Origin: Rhodocyclaceae bacterium
Lineage (GTDB): Bacteria > Pseudomonadota > Gammaproteobacteria > Burkholderiales > Rhodocyclaceae
Reading direction: 5' to 3'
Length of the DNA stretch: 9,757 nt
Assembly (NCBI GenBank): GCA_027325905.1
Contig: DAIEEM010000087.1
Location: 1-9,757 of the forward strand
Shown in pieces: positions 1-5,668 of this stretch (its first letter is position 1; every line of letters begins with the position of its first letter). Under the pieces are notes generated by a model. That model saw nothing but the letters and a program-made list of their open reading frames with translations, did not search any database and was not told the origin of the DNA. Both the position numbers and the translations under genes were made by a program.

Positions 1-596
1 CGCGTCGCGGCGTCGGGCGTCAGGTTCACGCGGATCGCCTTGAATCCTACCAGCAGGCCGTCGGGGCCCACGTTGTACGGCCGTAGCGGCTGGTCGTCGA
101 AAGCGCCGGGGTCGACTTCCGGCACCTGGAAGACGCTGCGATCCAATACCAAGCCGCCGTCGATGTCGCGGATGCCCTGCGCGCGCAACTGCCGCAGCAG
201 CAGCCAGAACTGCTCGAACGTCAGCTTGGGATCGCCGCCGCCCTTGAGGTAGAGGTCGCCGGCCAGGACGCCGTTAGTCACCAGCGCGTCGATGCGGACC
301 TCGGTTTTCCACGTGTAGGCCGGGCCGAGCATTCCCAGGGCCGCGAACGTGGTGACGAGCTTCATCACCGAAGCCGGATTCATCGGCTGCGCGGCATTGA
401 CGCTGAGACGCGGCTTCGCCGCCCCGACTTCCTCGACGTAGACGCCGATGGCGCTGACGGGAATGGCCGCGGCCTTCAGGGCGCCGGCGACGGCGGCGGG
501 CAAGCGCGCGTTGGCGCTCTCGGCGGCCGCCGGGGCGGCGCCGAGGAATCCCGCCAGCAAGGCGGTCAGGGAGGCGAGGATTAAGAGATTGCGCAT
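1..596 (-). CDS. dacB: D-alanyl-D-alanine carboxypeptidase/endopeptidase, PBP4 (DacB) family, N-terminal part (cut by window edge)
   Basis: Penicillin-binding protein of the S13 peptidase family, which trims or cleaves peptide cross-links of peptidoglycan in the periplasm. The 198 visible codons start at ATG 596. Residues 1-25 form a signal peptide (hydrophobic LLILASLTALLAGFLG, then an APAAA cleavage region). The catalytic SxxK box is seen as S76-V-M-K79, preceded by the family-typical 'QPMNPASVMK' context and followed by a KTEV...GDLYLKGGGDPKL stretch characteristic of PBP4. The SxN and KTG boxes would lie beyond the left edge and cannot be checked. The Shine-Dalgarno is weak (AGAGCG just before the ATG). 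The gene is divergent from the tandem TusA gene across about 200 bases. Family assignment is confident; the symbol dacB is by family resemblance. Confidence 0.9.
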   Translation of the reverse strand, partial: MRNLLILASLTALLAGFLGAAPAAAESANARLPAAVAGALKAAAIPVSAIGVYVEEVGAAKPRLSVNAAQPMNPASVMKLVTTFAALGMLGPAYTWKTEVRIDALVTNGVLAGDLYLKGGGDPKLTFEQFWLLLRQLRAQGIRDIDGGLVLDRSVFQVPEVDPGAFDDQPLRPYNVGPDGLLVGFKAIRVNLTPDAAT

Positions 597-674
597 TTCG
601 CTCTGTGGCGCAATCTTAACGAACCCCGGCGCACAATGAGCGGCGGCGGACAAAAATCGCAAGCACCCGGCGCC

Positions 675-693
675 GGCCGCCGCACAGGCGGCC
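675..693. other. Hairpin in the divergent intergenic region
   Basis: Perfect 7-bp inverted repeat GGCCGCC / GGCGGCC with a 5-base loop, between the divergent dacB-like and tandem-TusA genes. No T-tract follows on either strand, so it does not look like an intrinsic terminator. It could be a transcript 5'-UTR structure or operator, or chance in GC-rich DNA. No convincing promoter boxes could be picked out in 597-797. Confidence 0.25.
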
Positions 694-797
694 TCAGTGC
701 CGCGTGCTGTGCAGATTTGCCGGAGACTCTTCATCGGCTCGAGCGCCGAGATTGCTGATACAGTCTGAACAGGCTTCTCAACTCCCGGGAGAATACC

Positions 798-1286
798 GTG
801 TCAGAAGATGTGGATGTGGCTGTGACCATCGATGTCTCGGGAATGCCGTGTCCGGCGCCTTTGCTCGGCGCCAAGAAAATTCTCGACGACCTTCAGCCAG
901 GCCAGGCCATGTGCCTGATCTCGGACTGCACGGGAACACGCGATGACCTTGCGGTCTGGTGCCAATACACGGGGAATGTGCTGGTGTCGGCGACAGAGCG
1001 GGGCGGCGGAAAAATCGCCTACCTGCTTTACAAAGCCGGCAAAGCGCAGACAACGCCCATCCCTCACGTAACGTTGGACATGCGCGGCGTGTCCTGCCCT
1101 GGGCCGATCCTGGAGGCGAAGAAGCTGCTCGAAGGCATGAAGAGTGGCGAGGTCTTGCAACTCGTCACCGACTGCACCGCAGCCATCGACGACGTCCCGT
1201 CGTGGAGTAGGGCGACGTCCATCGAGTTTCTCTTTTCACTTGAAATAGCCGGCGGCGCGAAGGAATTCTATTTAAGGAAGGGATAA
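798..1286 (+). CDS. Tandem TusA-like sulfur-carrier protein (two SirA/TusA domains)
   Basis: A 162-residue protein made of two TusA-family domains (about residues 8-80 and 89-161). TusA proteins carry sulfur as a cysteine persulfide in the cytoplasm, handing it on in tRNA thiolation, sulfur oxidation or thiosulfate assimilation. Each domain has the signature CPxP box at the start of its first helix: C18-P-A-P and C100-P-G-P, both followed by an (A)KK(I/L)L helix. Each domain also has a second cysteine in an (S/T)DC motif (C44 and C126) where classical TusA has 'TDP'; the thiosulfate-handling protein YeeD likewise has an SDC. Domain 1 has further cysteines C39 and C55. The start is GTG 798, supported by GGGAGA 5 bases upstream; internal alternatives would cut into domain 1. 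No YeeE-like transporter or dsr/sox gene is visible beside it, so the partner is unknown. The fold call is firm; the pathway is inference. Confidence 0.88.
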   Translation: MSEDVDVAVTIDVSGMPCPAPLLGAKKILDDLQPGQAMCLISDCTGTRDDLAVWCQYTGNVLVSATERGGGKIAYLLYKAGKAQTTPIPHVTLDMRGVSCPGPILEAKKLLEGMKSGEVLQLVTDCTAAIDDVPSWSRATSIEFLFSLEIAGGAKEFYLRKG

Positions 1287-1320
1287 AGGCCGTCTTTCGA
1301 AAGGAAGCTGGAATGCCGGC

Positions 1321-1625
1321 ATGGGCCGCTTATATTTCAACCGCATATTGACGCCAGGGGCGCTTTCGTCATGGCGCGTTCTCGTCGGCGGCAGCCTTGT
1401 GACAGCGATGATGTTCGTTGCCGCTTGGTCGGCTCCCATAGATATTCGCTTGCCTCTGCTATGCGTATTTCCGCTGGCGGCGATCGCATTTTTGCACTCA
1501 CCGCGAGTGTCGGGTGCAAGACATTCGAGCGGCCTCCAGAATCGACGTCAGACGCATTGCAGATGGCGGACAAGACCATGTATGCCGCCAAAGCAAGTGG
1601 GAAAGGCTGCGTGGTTAGGCTATAG
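1321..1625 (+). pseudogene. Diguanylate cyclase remnant: membrane N-terminus joined out of frame to the GGDEF-domain C-terminus
   Basis: Two pieces of one kind of protein lie end to end in different frames. From ATG 1321 (AAGGAAG about 13 bases upstream) one frame encodes two hydrophobic segments (residues ~18-37 and ~43-58, ending in PLAAIAFLHSPR). This looks like the N-terminal membrane region of many diguanylate cyclases. From about 1490 another frame encodes FALTASVG, then DALQMADKTMYAAKASGKG and a TAG at 1623-1625, which is the canonical end of a GGDEF domain (TxSxG strand and ADxxMYxAKxxG helix). The middle, including the GG[DE]EF active site, is missing, and the switch of frame falls around 1470-1500. 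The simplest reading is a gene disrupted by an internal deletion. No cyclase activity is possible. The first frame stays open to 1659 and could yield a meaningless 112-residue membrane peptide. Confidence 0.7.
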
Positions 1626-1726
1626 ATGCCTTGACCATGTTTCGATCGATGATCTATGATCAAGCGCGCCCTTGTGTTTCTCTTTCTCTATTAGCTACTC
1701 CGACTCCGTGGTTAGGGTGAGGCAGG

Positions 1727-2155
1727 ATGGACGACGTTAACGCAGGCAATGGATTCCCGAGGTTCGGCTACCATCTGGCTTCCAGTCGGCATGCGGATTT
1801 CGGCTGGATCGTTGCTGACCGGAACCGCTACCATAAAATCGGAGATGTAACGGCCTTCTATCGTGCTTTGGGCTACAGGGATGGACTGCGCGAAGCCGAT
1901 GAAAGTCCCGGTGAGTTCTTGTGGCGCAGATACACGTGCGAACGCCCGCAGTTTTCCTTGGAGTGCCTACAAGTCCAAATTCGAAATTACTTGTATGGCG
2001 AGTCCGGCAAATTTAGGCAGGACCATGGGCAACTGTTCAATCTTCATATTGGAAAGTGCGTAAGCGACGCAATCGACGGCCACGATAACCATTGCGTCCA
2101 ATGCTCAATGCATCCGCGCTTTTCTTACGAAAAGTACGATCATCAGGATTGTTAG
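1727..2155 (+). CDS. Hypothetical protein, 142 residues, Cys/His-containing C-terminus
   Basis: I do not recognise this protein. The ATG is preceded by a good Shine-Dalgarno (GTGAGG, 1717-1722, with 4 bases before the start). There is no signal peptide or membrane segment; the protein is soluble and rich in aromatic and charged residues. The C-terminal third holds C111, H119, H122, C123, C126 (a CVQC pair) and H129, ending in C142, a spacing that could bind a metal, though no known zinc-finger pattern is matched. The surrounding DNA is less GC-rich than the housekeeping genes to the right, so an open frame of this length is less likely to be a chance GC shadow. It stands alone on the plus strand, downstream of the diguanylate cyclase remnant and convergent with the EAL gene. 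It could be a real orphan gene or a gene fragment. Confidence 0.45.
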   Translation: MDDVNAGNGFPRFGYHLASSRHADFGWIVADRNRYHKIGDVTAFYRALGYRDGLREADESPGEFLWRRYTCERPQFSLECLQVQIRNYLYGESGKFRQDHGQLFNLHIGKCVSDAIDGHDNHCVQCSMHPRFSYEKYDHQDC

Positions 2156-2275
2156 CCATCCGTCCGATGTGGCCTTCCGCGGCAACGAAGTTTCTCAATT
2201 GGCGAGAATTCTTTGCGCTGTTTGAGAACCTGCAGCCTAGCCGTCGGCAAAGGACTTGCTGGCCCGATCCCCGCG

Positions 2276-3559
2276 TCAATGCCTTGCGGCGCTGTTGCCC
2301 CACCAGGAGACGAGGTTCTTTTCGGTCATCGGGCGGGCCCAGAGGAAACCCTGCCCCATGCGGCATCCCAGAGCACTCAGGTAAGCCGCCTGGGCCGGGT
2401 ATTCGACGCCCTCGGCGAGCGATGTCTTGCCGAGCCCGTGCACCAGGTCCAGCGCCGAGCGGCACGTCGTGCAAGCGGCCTGGTCGTCGGGCAGCGGCGT
2501 GACGAAGGCGCGATCCAGCTTGATCTTTCCTGCCGGGATGTCGCGTATCCGTGCCAGGGTCGACATGCCGGTGCCGAAGTCGTCGATGGCGATGTGGAAG
2601 CCCGCCGCGGCGATGTCGGACAGCCAATTCATGAAGTCGTCGTCGCCGGTGCCGGCGAGCGATTCCGTGATTTCGAGTTCGATGTCGCCGGCGCCCAGCC
2701 TTTCGCTTTTCAGGATGTCGGTGACCACGCGCAGGAAGTCGCCCTGGCGGCTCTGCGCCGGCGACACGTTGACGGCGATGCGCGGAATCTCGATGCCGCA
2801 GCGGCGCATGACCTTGAGGGCGCGGGCGGAGCGGACGAACATCATTTCGCCGATGCCGCCGATCAGTCCGGCCTCTTCGGCGATCGGAATGAAACGCGAC
2901 GGCGGGATGTCCGCGTCGTCGGGATGCCAGCGCGCCAGCGCTTCGGCGCCGAGCGGGGCGCCGGAGTCGATGTCCACCTGCGGCTGGAAATAGGCCTCGA
3001 AATCCCCGCCGCCCGCCGCCAGGTGCTTCTTCATGGCGACGGCCAGCTTGTGGTCGTCGATCGCCCGGACGGCTTGATCGGCATCGAGCACCAGCAGGTC
3101 GACGCGCCGGACCATCGCCCGTTGCAGGGCGATACGGGCGGCGGCGAGGAGTTCGTCATGGTTCTTCAGCGAAGCGGAAAAGGCCACGCCCGCGGTAATG
3201 TCCGCGTTATCCGCGACCACGAGTTGCCAGGCTTGGCGCAACTCGTTGAACAGCCCCTCGCGAAACACCGCGATCAGCATCGGACCATTGGTGATCCAGG
3301 AAACGTAATCCGCCTGACGTGCGACCAGTTTCTTGATGTGGCGGCAGACCGATCCGTCCATTTCCCCGATGACCAGGGCCATGCCTAGGGGAAAGCCCTT
3401 GTCCATCAGGAAGTCGACTTCCCGCATCACGGACGCATAGTCCGTTCCGCCCTGGCCGGCAAAATACCGGGCGGCATCCGCCTCGCACAGCAAGGGCGGG
3501 GCAGCGACGAAGTCATGGCGGTACGGCGCCGACAAGAAATTCTCGAACAGTCTGTTCAT
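2276..3559 (-). CDS. Cyclic-di-GMP phosphodiesterase: degenerate GGDEF-like region plus complete EAL domain
   Basis: A 427-residue cytoplasmic protein predicted to hydrolyse c-di-GMP to pGpG. Residues ~55-160 resemble a degenerate GGDEF fold: an ALVIGEMDG strand, then TAGVAFS and ALQRA elements, but no GG[DE]EF signature. The EAL domain spans ~185-420 with every catalytic or metal-binding position present: E206 (EAL), N264 (NVS), E296 and E299 (ELEITES), D326-D327 (DDFGTG), K347 (KIKLD), E383 and E386 (AEGVE), and Q403 (QGF). FIPIAEEAGLI is also typical. There is no transmembrane segment or PAS/receiver domain, so the sensor may be the degenerate N-terminus or a partner. I chose ATG 3559, with GGTGA seven bases upstream; the frame stays open for 78 more codons, but that extension lies within the upstream membrane-protein gene and looks compositional. 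It lies 52 bases after that gene, so the two are probably co-transcribed. Confidence 0.9.
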   Translation of the reverse strand: MNRLFENFLSAPYRHDFVAAPPLLCEADAARYFAGQGGTDYASVMREVDFLMDKGFPLGMALVIGEMDGSVCRHIKKLVARQADYVSWITNGPMLIAVFREGLFNELRQAWQLVVADNADITAGVAFSASLKNHDELLAAARIALQRAMVRRVDLLVLDADQAVRAIDDHKLAVAMKKHLAAGGGDFEAYFQPQVDIDSGAPLGAEALARWHPDDADIPPSRFIPIAEEAGLIGGIGEMMFVRSARALKVMRRCGIEIPRIAVNVSPAQSRQGDFLRVVTDILKSERLGAGDIELEITESLAGTGDDDFMNWLSDIAAAGFHIAIDDFGTGMSTLARIRDIPAGKIKLDRAFVTPLPDDQAACTTCRSALDLVHGLGKTSLAEGVEYPAQAAYLSALGCRMGQGFLWARPMTEKNLVSWWGNSAARH

Positions 3560-3611
3560 GGCGGTTTCACCGGTGGCGTGATGACGCGAGTGGATGTCGC
3601 GAAGACGGCGA

Positions 3612-4184
3612 CTATGGATCTTGCAGCGTGAAGCAGTGGCCGAAAATGGGCAGGTGCGGCGCCAGCCTTTCTTCGGACGCCAGGAACTGCGCGGCAACCG
3701 CGGCTTCCTTGCGCAACAGTCGTTCCGGTTCGGTTTCGCGGTAGCGACCGGACTCGAGTTTCGTCGGGTCGATGCAGCCGTCCCGGACGGCATCGACGAG
3801 GTCCGTCCATAGCCGCGAGCGCAGCTTTACGTCGCGAAGCTGCTGAACCAGCCGGTGATCGAGCAGCCATGCGGCGACAATGACTACCAGCAGCGCTGCG
3901 AGCAACGCGAGAAATTCAGGCTCCATCGGGATTTTCATGGCGCCCATTGCGTCGGCGCTATAGACGGAGATGGTCGTGAGCAAAGTTGCCATCGCTGCCG
4001 ATTGCGCCGTCTTGGCCATTGACATGTCGCGGCGGTAAAGTTCCTGCCGCACCCGTATGAGCGCGTCGAAGCGCTCTTGACTTGCCGACCACCAGGGCGA
4101 GGAGGGGATCCGATCGAGGTCCTGGCCGGAGAATTCCGACGGTGACGAAGGCGGCGCTTGCCGGGGATTGCGGTTTGTGGACAT
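3612..4184 (-). CDS. Hypothetical two-helix inner-membrane protein, probable partner of the EAL protein
   Basis: A 190-residue protein of no family I recognise. The N-terminal ~35 residues are Pro/Ser-rich and probably disordered. Residues ~36-58 are an amphipathic charged helix (ERFDALIRVRQELYRRD). Two hydrophobic stretches follow: ~60-80 (weaker) and ~90-108 (strong, FLALLAALLVVIVAAWLL). A charged helical C-terminus then runs to DP190. Positive residues flanking both segments suggest a hairpin with both ends in the cytoplasm. The ATG is supported by AAAGGAAG a few bases upstream; the gene ends in TAG. It lies 52 bases before the c-di-GMP phosphodiesterase on the same strand, so it may be a membrane anchor or signal input for it (inference from position only). 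The layout (helix, two-TM hairpin, helix) loosely recalls SLATT-type membrane modules, but no motif confirms that. Confidence 0.7.
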   Translation of the reverse strand: MSTNRNPRQAPPSSPSEFSGQDLDRIPSSPWWSASQERFDALIRVRQELYRRDMSMAKTAQSAAMATLLTTISVYSADAMGAMKIPMEPEFLALLAALLVVIVAAWLLDHRLVQQLRDVKLRSRLWTDLVDAVRDGCIDPTKLESGRYRETEPERLLRKEAAVAAQFLASEERLAPHLPIFGHCFTLQDP

Positions 4185-4587
4185 GGCATCTTCCTTTCAT
4201 TTTTCCGCATTGACATCGGGACGATTGCGAGGCTTGGGCAAGTCGCCGACATGCAATAGTGCCAATCTAATGAGGACGGAAGGAAATGCCAAATGCGAAT
4301 TCTAAATCCGACCGATTCTGTCGGTCTTGCGGGAGTTTACCTTGATGGACCTTGGCAGTCGGTTGATTCCGGGAGGAATCGCAGCTTATCTGCCTTACCA
4401 AAGTCGACTTATTCCACTATTGATCCGGTTAATCGGGACGCGGCCCGACTAGCCGAACATCGGTATGGACCGCTACCGGATTCGGGTAGTCGACGAATGA
4501 GGACTATTTGCCGGAATGCCCGGAACCCGTCGACGGCCGCTTGCTTTCCGCTAAAATCCCACGCATCACCATACCAAGGGATACGCT
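4185..4587. other. 403-base stretch without a convincing gene; several short hairpins
   Basis: It lies between the divergent membrane-protein gene and yggX. A plus-strand frame opens at ATG 4293 behind AAGGA, but it runs on through yggX in another frame and matches nothing I recognise, so I do not call it. Four short perfect inverted repeats occur in a row: 4310-4326 (GACCGA/TCGGTC, loop 5), 4365-4380 (GATTCC/GGAATC, loop 4), 4433-4448 (TCGGG/CCCGA, loop 6) and 4461-4478 (CGGTA/TACCG, loop 8). This could be a structured transcript, gene debris, or chance. The promoter for the membrane-protein/EAL pair should lie in the first ~100 bases but no clear boxes are visible. Confidence 0.4.
4530..4557 (+). 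promoter_or_regulatory. Possible sigma-70 promoter of yggX
   Basis: TAAAAT at 4552-4557 matches the -10 consensus at five of six positions. TCGACG at 4530-4535, 16 bases upstream, matches the -35 consensus at four of six. Transcription would begin about 23 bases before the yggX start codon, leaving room for its AAGGGA ribosome binding site. This is only a pattern match. Confidence 0.3.
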
Positions 4588-4860
4588 ATGGCGCGCACCG
4601 TCAATTGCATCAAACTCGGCCGCGAGGCCGAGGGTCTCGACTTCCCGCCCATGCCCGGCGAAATGGGCAAGCGCCTCTACCAGAACGTTTCCAAGGAAGC
4701 GTGGCAGCAGTGGATACGGCTGCAGACGATGATCATCAACGAGAACCGCCTGAACCTCGCCGATCCGCAACACCGCAAGTACCTGGCCGAACAGGTCGAG
4801 AAGCATTTCTTCGGCGAGGGCGCCGAGCAGGTGCAGGGCTTCGTGCCGCCGAGCCACTGA
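4588..4860 (+). CDS. yggX: Probable Fe(2+)-trafficking / oxidative damage protection protein YggX
   Basis: A 90-residue cytoplasmic protein, the usual length for the family, which is linked to iron handling and protection of iron-sulfur enzymes from oxidation. It aligns throughout with the known E. coli pattern: MARTVNC with the conserved Cys7, [30 protein letters not shown], and [21 protein letters not shown]. The start is fixed by AAGGGA about seven bases upstream and by the conserved MxRTVxC N-terminus. In many proteobacteria yggX sits next to mutY; here no mutY is visible and the gene appears to be a single transcription unit ending in a strong hairpin terminator, convergent with rpiA. 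Confidence 0.96.
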   Translation: MARTVNCIKLGREAEGLDFPPMPGEMGKRLYQNVSKEAWQQWIRLQTMIINENRLNLADPQHRKYLAEQVEKHFFGEGAEQVQGFVPPSH

Positions 4861-4880
4861 CTTTATCGCCGTCAAAATCG

Positions 4881-4919
4881 AGGGCCGCCCCCGGCGAACC
4901 AGGGGCGGCCCTTTCTGTT
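4881..4919. terminator. Bidirectional intrinsic terminator between yggX and rpiA
   Basis: Perfect 11-bp inverted repeat AGGGCCGCCCC (4881-4891) / GGGGCGGCCCT (4902-4912) with a 10-base loop. On the plus strand it is followed by TTTCTGTT; on the minus strand by TCGATTTTGAC. It sits 20 bases after the yggX stop and about 13 bases beyond the rpiA stop, so it can serve both convergent genes. Confidence 0.88.
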
Positions 4920-4932
4920 GGCGATGGCCGGA

Positions 4933-5610
4933 TCAGCGCTTGCTGGTCTTCACCCCGGCGGGCGTGCCCAGCAGCAGCACGTCGGCGCCGCGTCGCGCGA
5001 ACAGGCCGTTGGTGACGATGCCGACGATCTGGTTGAACTGGGTTTCCAGGCCCTGCGGATCGGCGATGGCGAGGCCATGCACGTCGATGATCAGGTTGCC
5101 GTTGTCGGTGACGAAGCCCTCGCGCAGCGCGGGCGTGCCGCCGAGCTTCTCGACCTCGCGTGCGACATGGGCGCGCGCCATCGGGATCACTTCGAGCGGC
5201 AGCGGGAATTTGCCCAGGGTGGCGACCAGCTTGCTGGCGTCGCAGATGCAGACGAAGGTCCGCGCCACGGCGGCGACGATCTTCTCGCGCGTCAGCGCGC
5301 CGCCGCCGCCCTTGATCATGGCGAAGCCGGCGTCGATCTCGTCGGCGCCGTCGACGTAGATCGCCATTTCGCCGACGTCGTTGAGGTCGAGCACGCGGAT
5401 GCCGTGGCCGGCGAGGCGCTTCTTCGTTGCTTCGGAACTGGCGACGGTACCGCCGATGCGGTCCTTGATGCTTGCCAGTTCGTCGATGAAGAAGTTCGCC
5501 GTCGAGCCAGTGCCGACGCCGAGAATGCCGCCGGCCGGCAGTTGCGCGGCGACGTAGTCGCGCGCGGCGCGGGCCACGGCCAGTTTTAGTTCGTCCTGGG
5601 TCATGCTCAT
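4933..5610 (-). CDS. rpiA: Ribose-5-phosphate isomerase A
   Basis: Interconverts ribose-5-phosphate and ribulose-5-phosphate in the non-oxidative pentose phosphate pathway, in the cytoplasm. At 225 residues it is the normal RpiA length. Visible motifs are the phosphate-binding GVGTGST (31-37), SSEATKKR (58-65), the active-site DGADEID (Asp87, Asp90) and [11 protein letters not shown] (Lys100, Glu109). The last two match Asp81/Asp84 and Lys94/Glu103 of the E. coli enzyme at a constant offset. The start at ATG 5610 has GGAGG eight bases upstream; a second ATG two codons later is also possible. It lies downstream of lpd on the same strand, but an intrinsic terminator directly before its ribosome binding site suggests rpiA is mostly transcribed separately or by readthrough. 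Confidence 0.97.
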   Translation of the reverse strand: MSMTQDELKLAVARAARDYVAAQLPAGGILGVGTGSTANFFIDELASIKDRIGGTVASSEATKKRLAGHGIRVLDLNDVGEMAIYVDGADEIDAGFAMIKGGGGALTREKIVAAVARTFVCICDASKLVATLGKFPLPLEVIPMARAHVAREVEKLGGTPALREGFVTDNGNLIIDVHGLAIADPQGLETQFNQIVGIVTNGLFARRGADVLLLGTPAGVKTSKR

Positions 5611-5627
5611 CGCTACTGCCTCCGGGG

Positions 5628-5651
5628 AAAAAGCCCGGTCGCGCCGGGCTT
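5628..5651 (-). terminator. Intrinsic terminator of the aceE-aceF-lpd operon
   Basis: Read on the minus strand: AAGCCCGG, a 5-base loop, CCGGGCTT, then a run of five T (5632-5628, two of them shared with the stem). The stem is a perfect 8 bp. It begins 18 bases past the lpd TAG stop and abuts the rpiA ribosome binding site, so it separates the pyruvate dehydrogenase operon from rpiA. Confidence 0.85.
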
Positions 5652-5668
5652 GGTGCGGCGCAGTATAG

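Noticed and set aside
2192..2228. Inverted repeat TTCTCAA/TTGAGAA between the 142-codon frame and the EAL gene
   Set aside because: The stem is 7 bp, AT-rich, with a 23-base loop and no T-tract, so it is not a credible terminator.
3560..3793. 78-codon N-terminal extension of the EAL protein (longest open frame starts at 3793)
   Set aside because: It overlaps the membrane-protein gene in another frame, has an Arg/Pro-rich shadow composition and no family match; ATG 3559 has a ribosome binding site and a sensible protein start.
4251..4266. Sigma-54-like sequence on the minus strand upstream of the membrane-protein gene (TGGCAC...TTGCA)
   Set aside because: Only two bases separate the two halves where five are needed, so the -24/-12 spacing is wrong.
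4293..5015. 240-codon plus-strand frame starting behind a fair ribosome binding site
   Set aside because: It runs through all of yggX and part of rpiA in other frames, with shadow-like composition after 4588; the part before that matches nothing recognisable.
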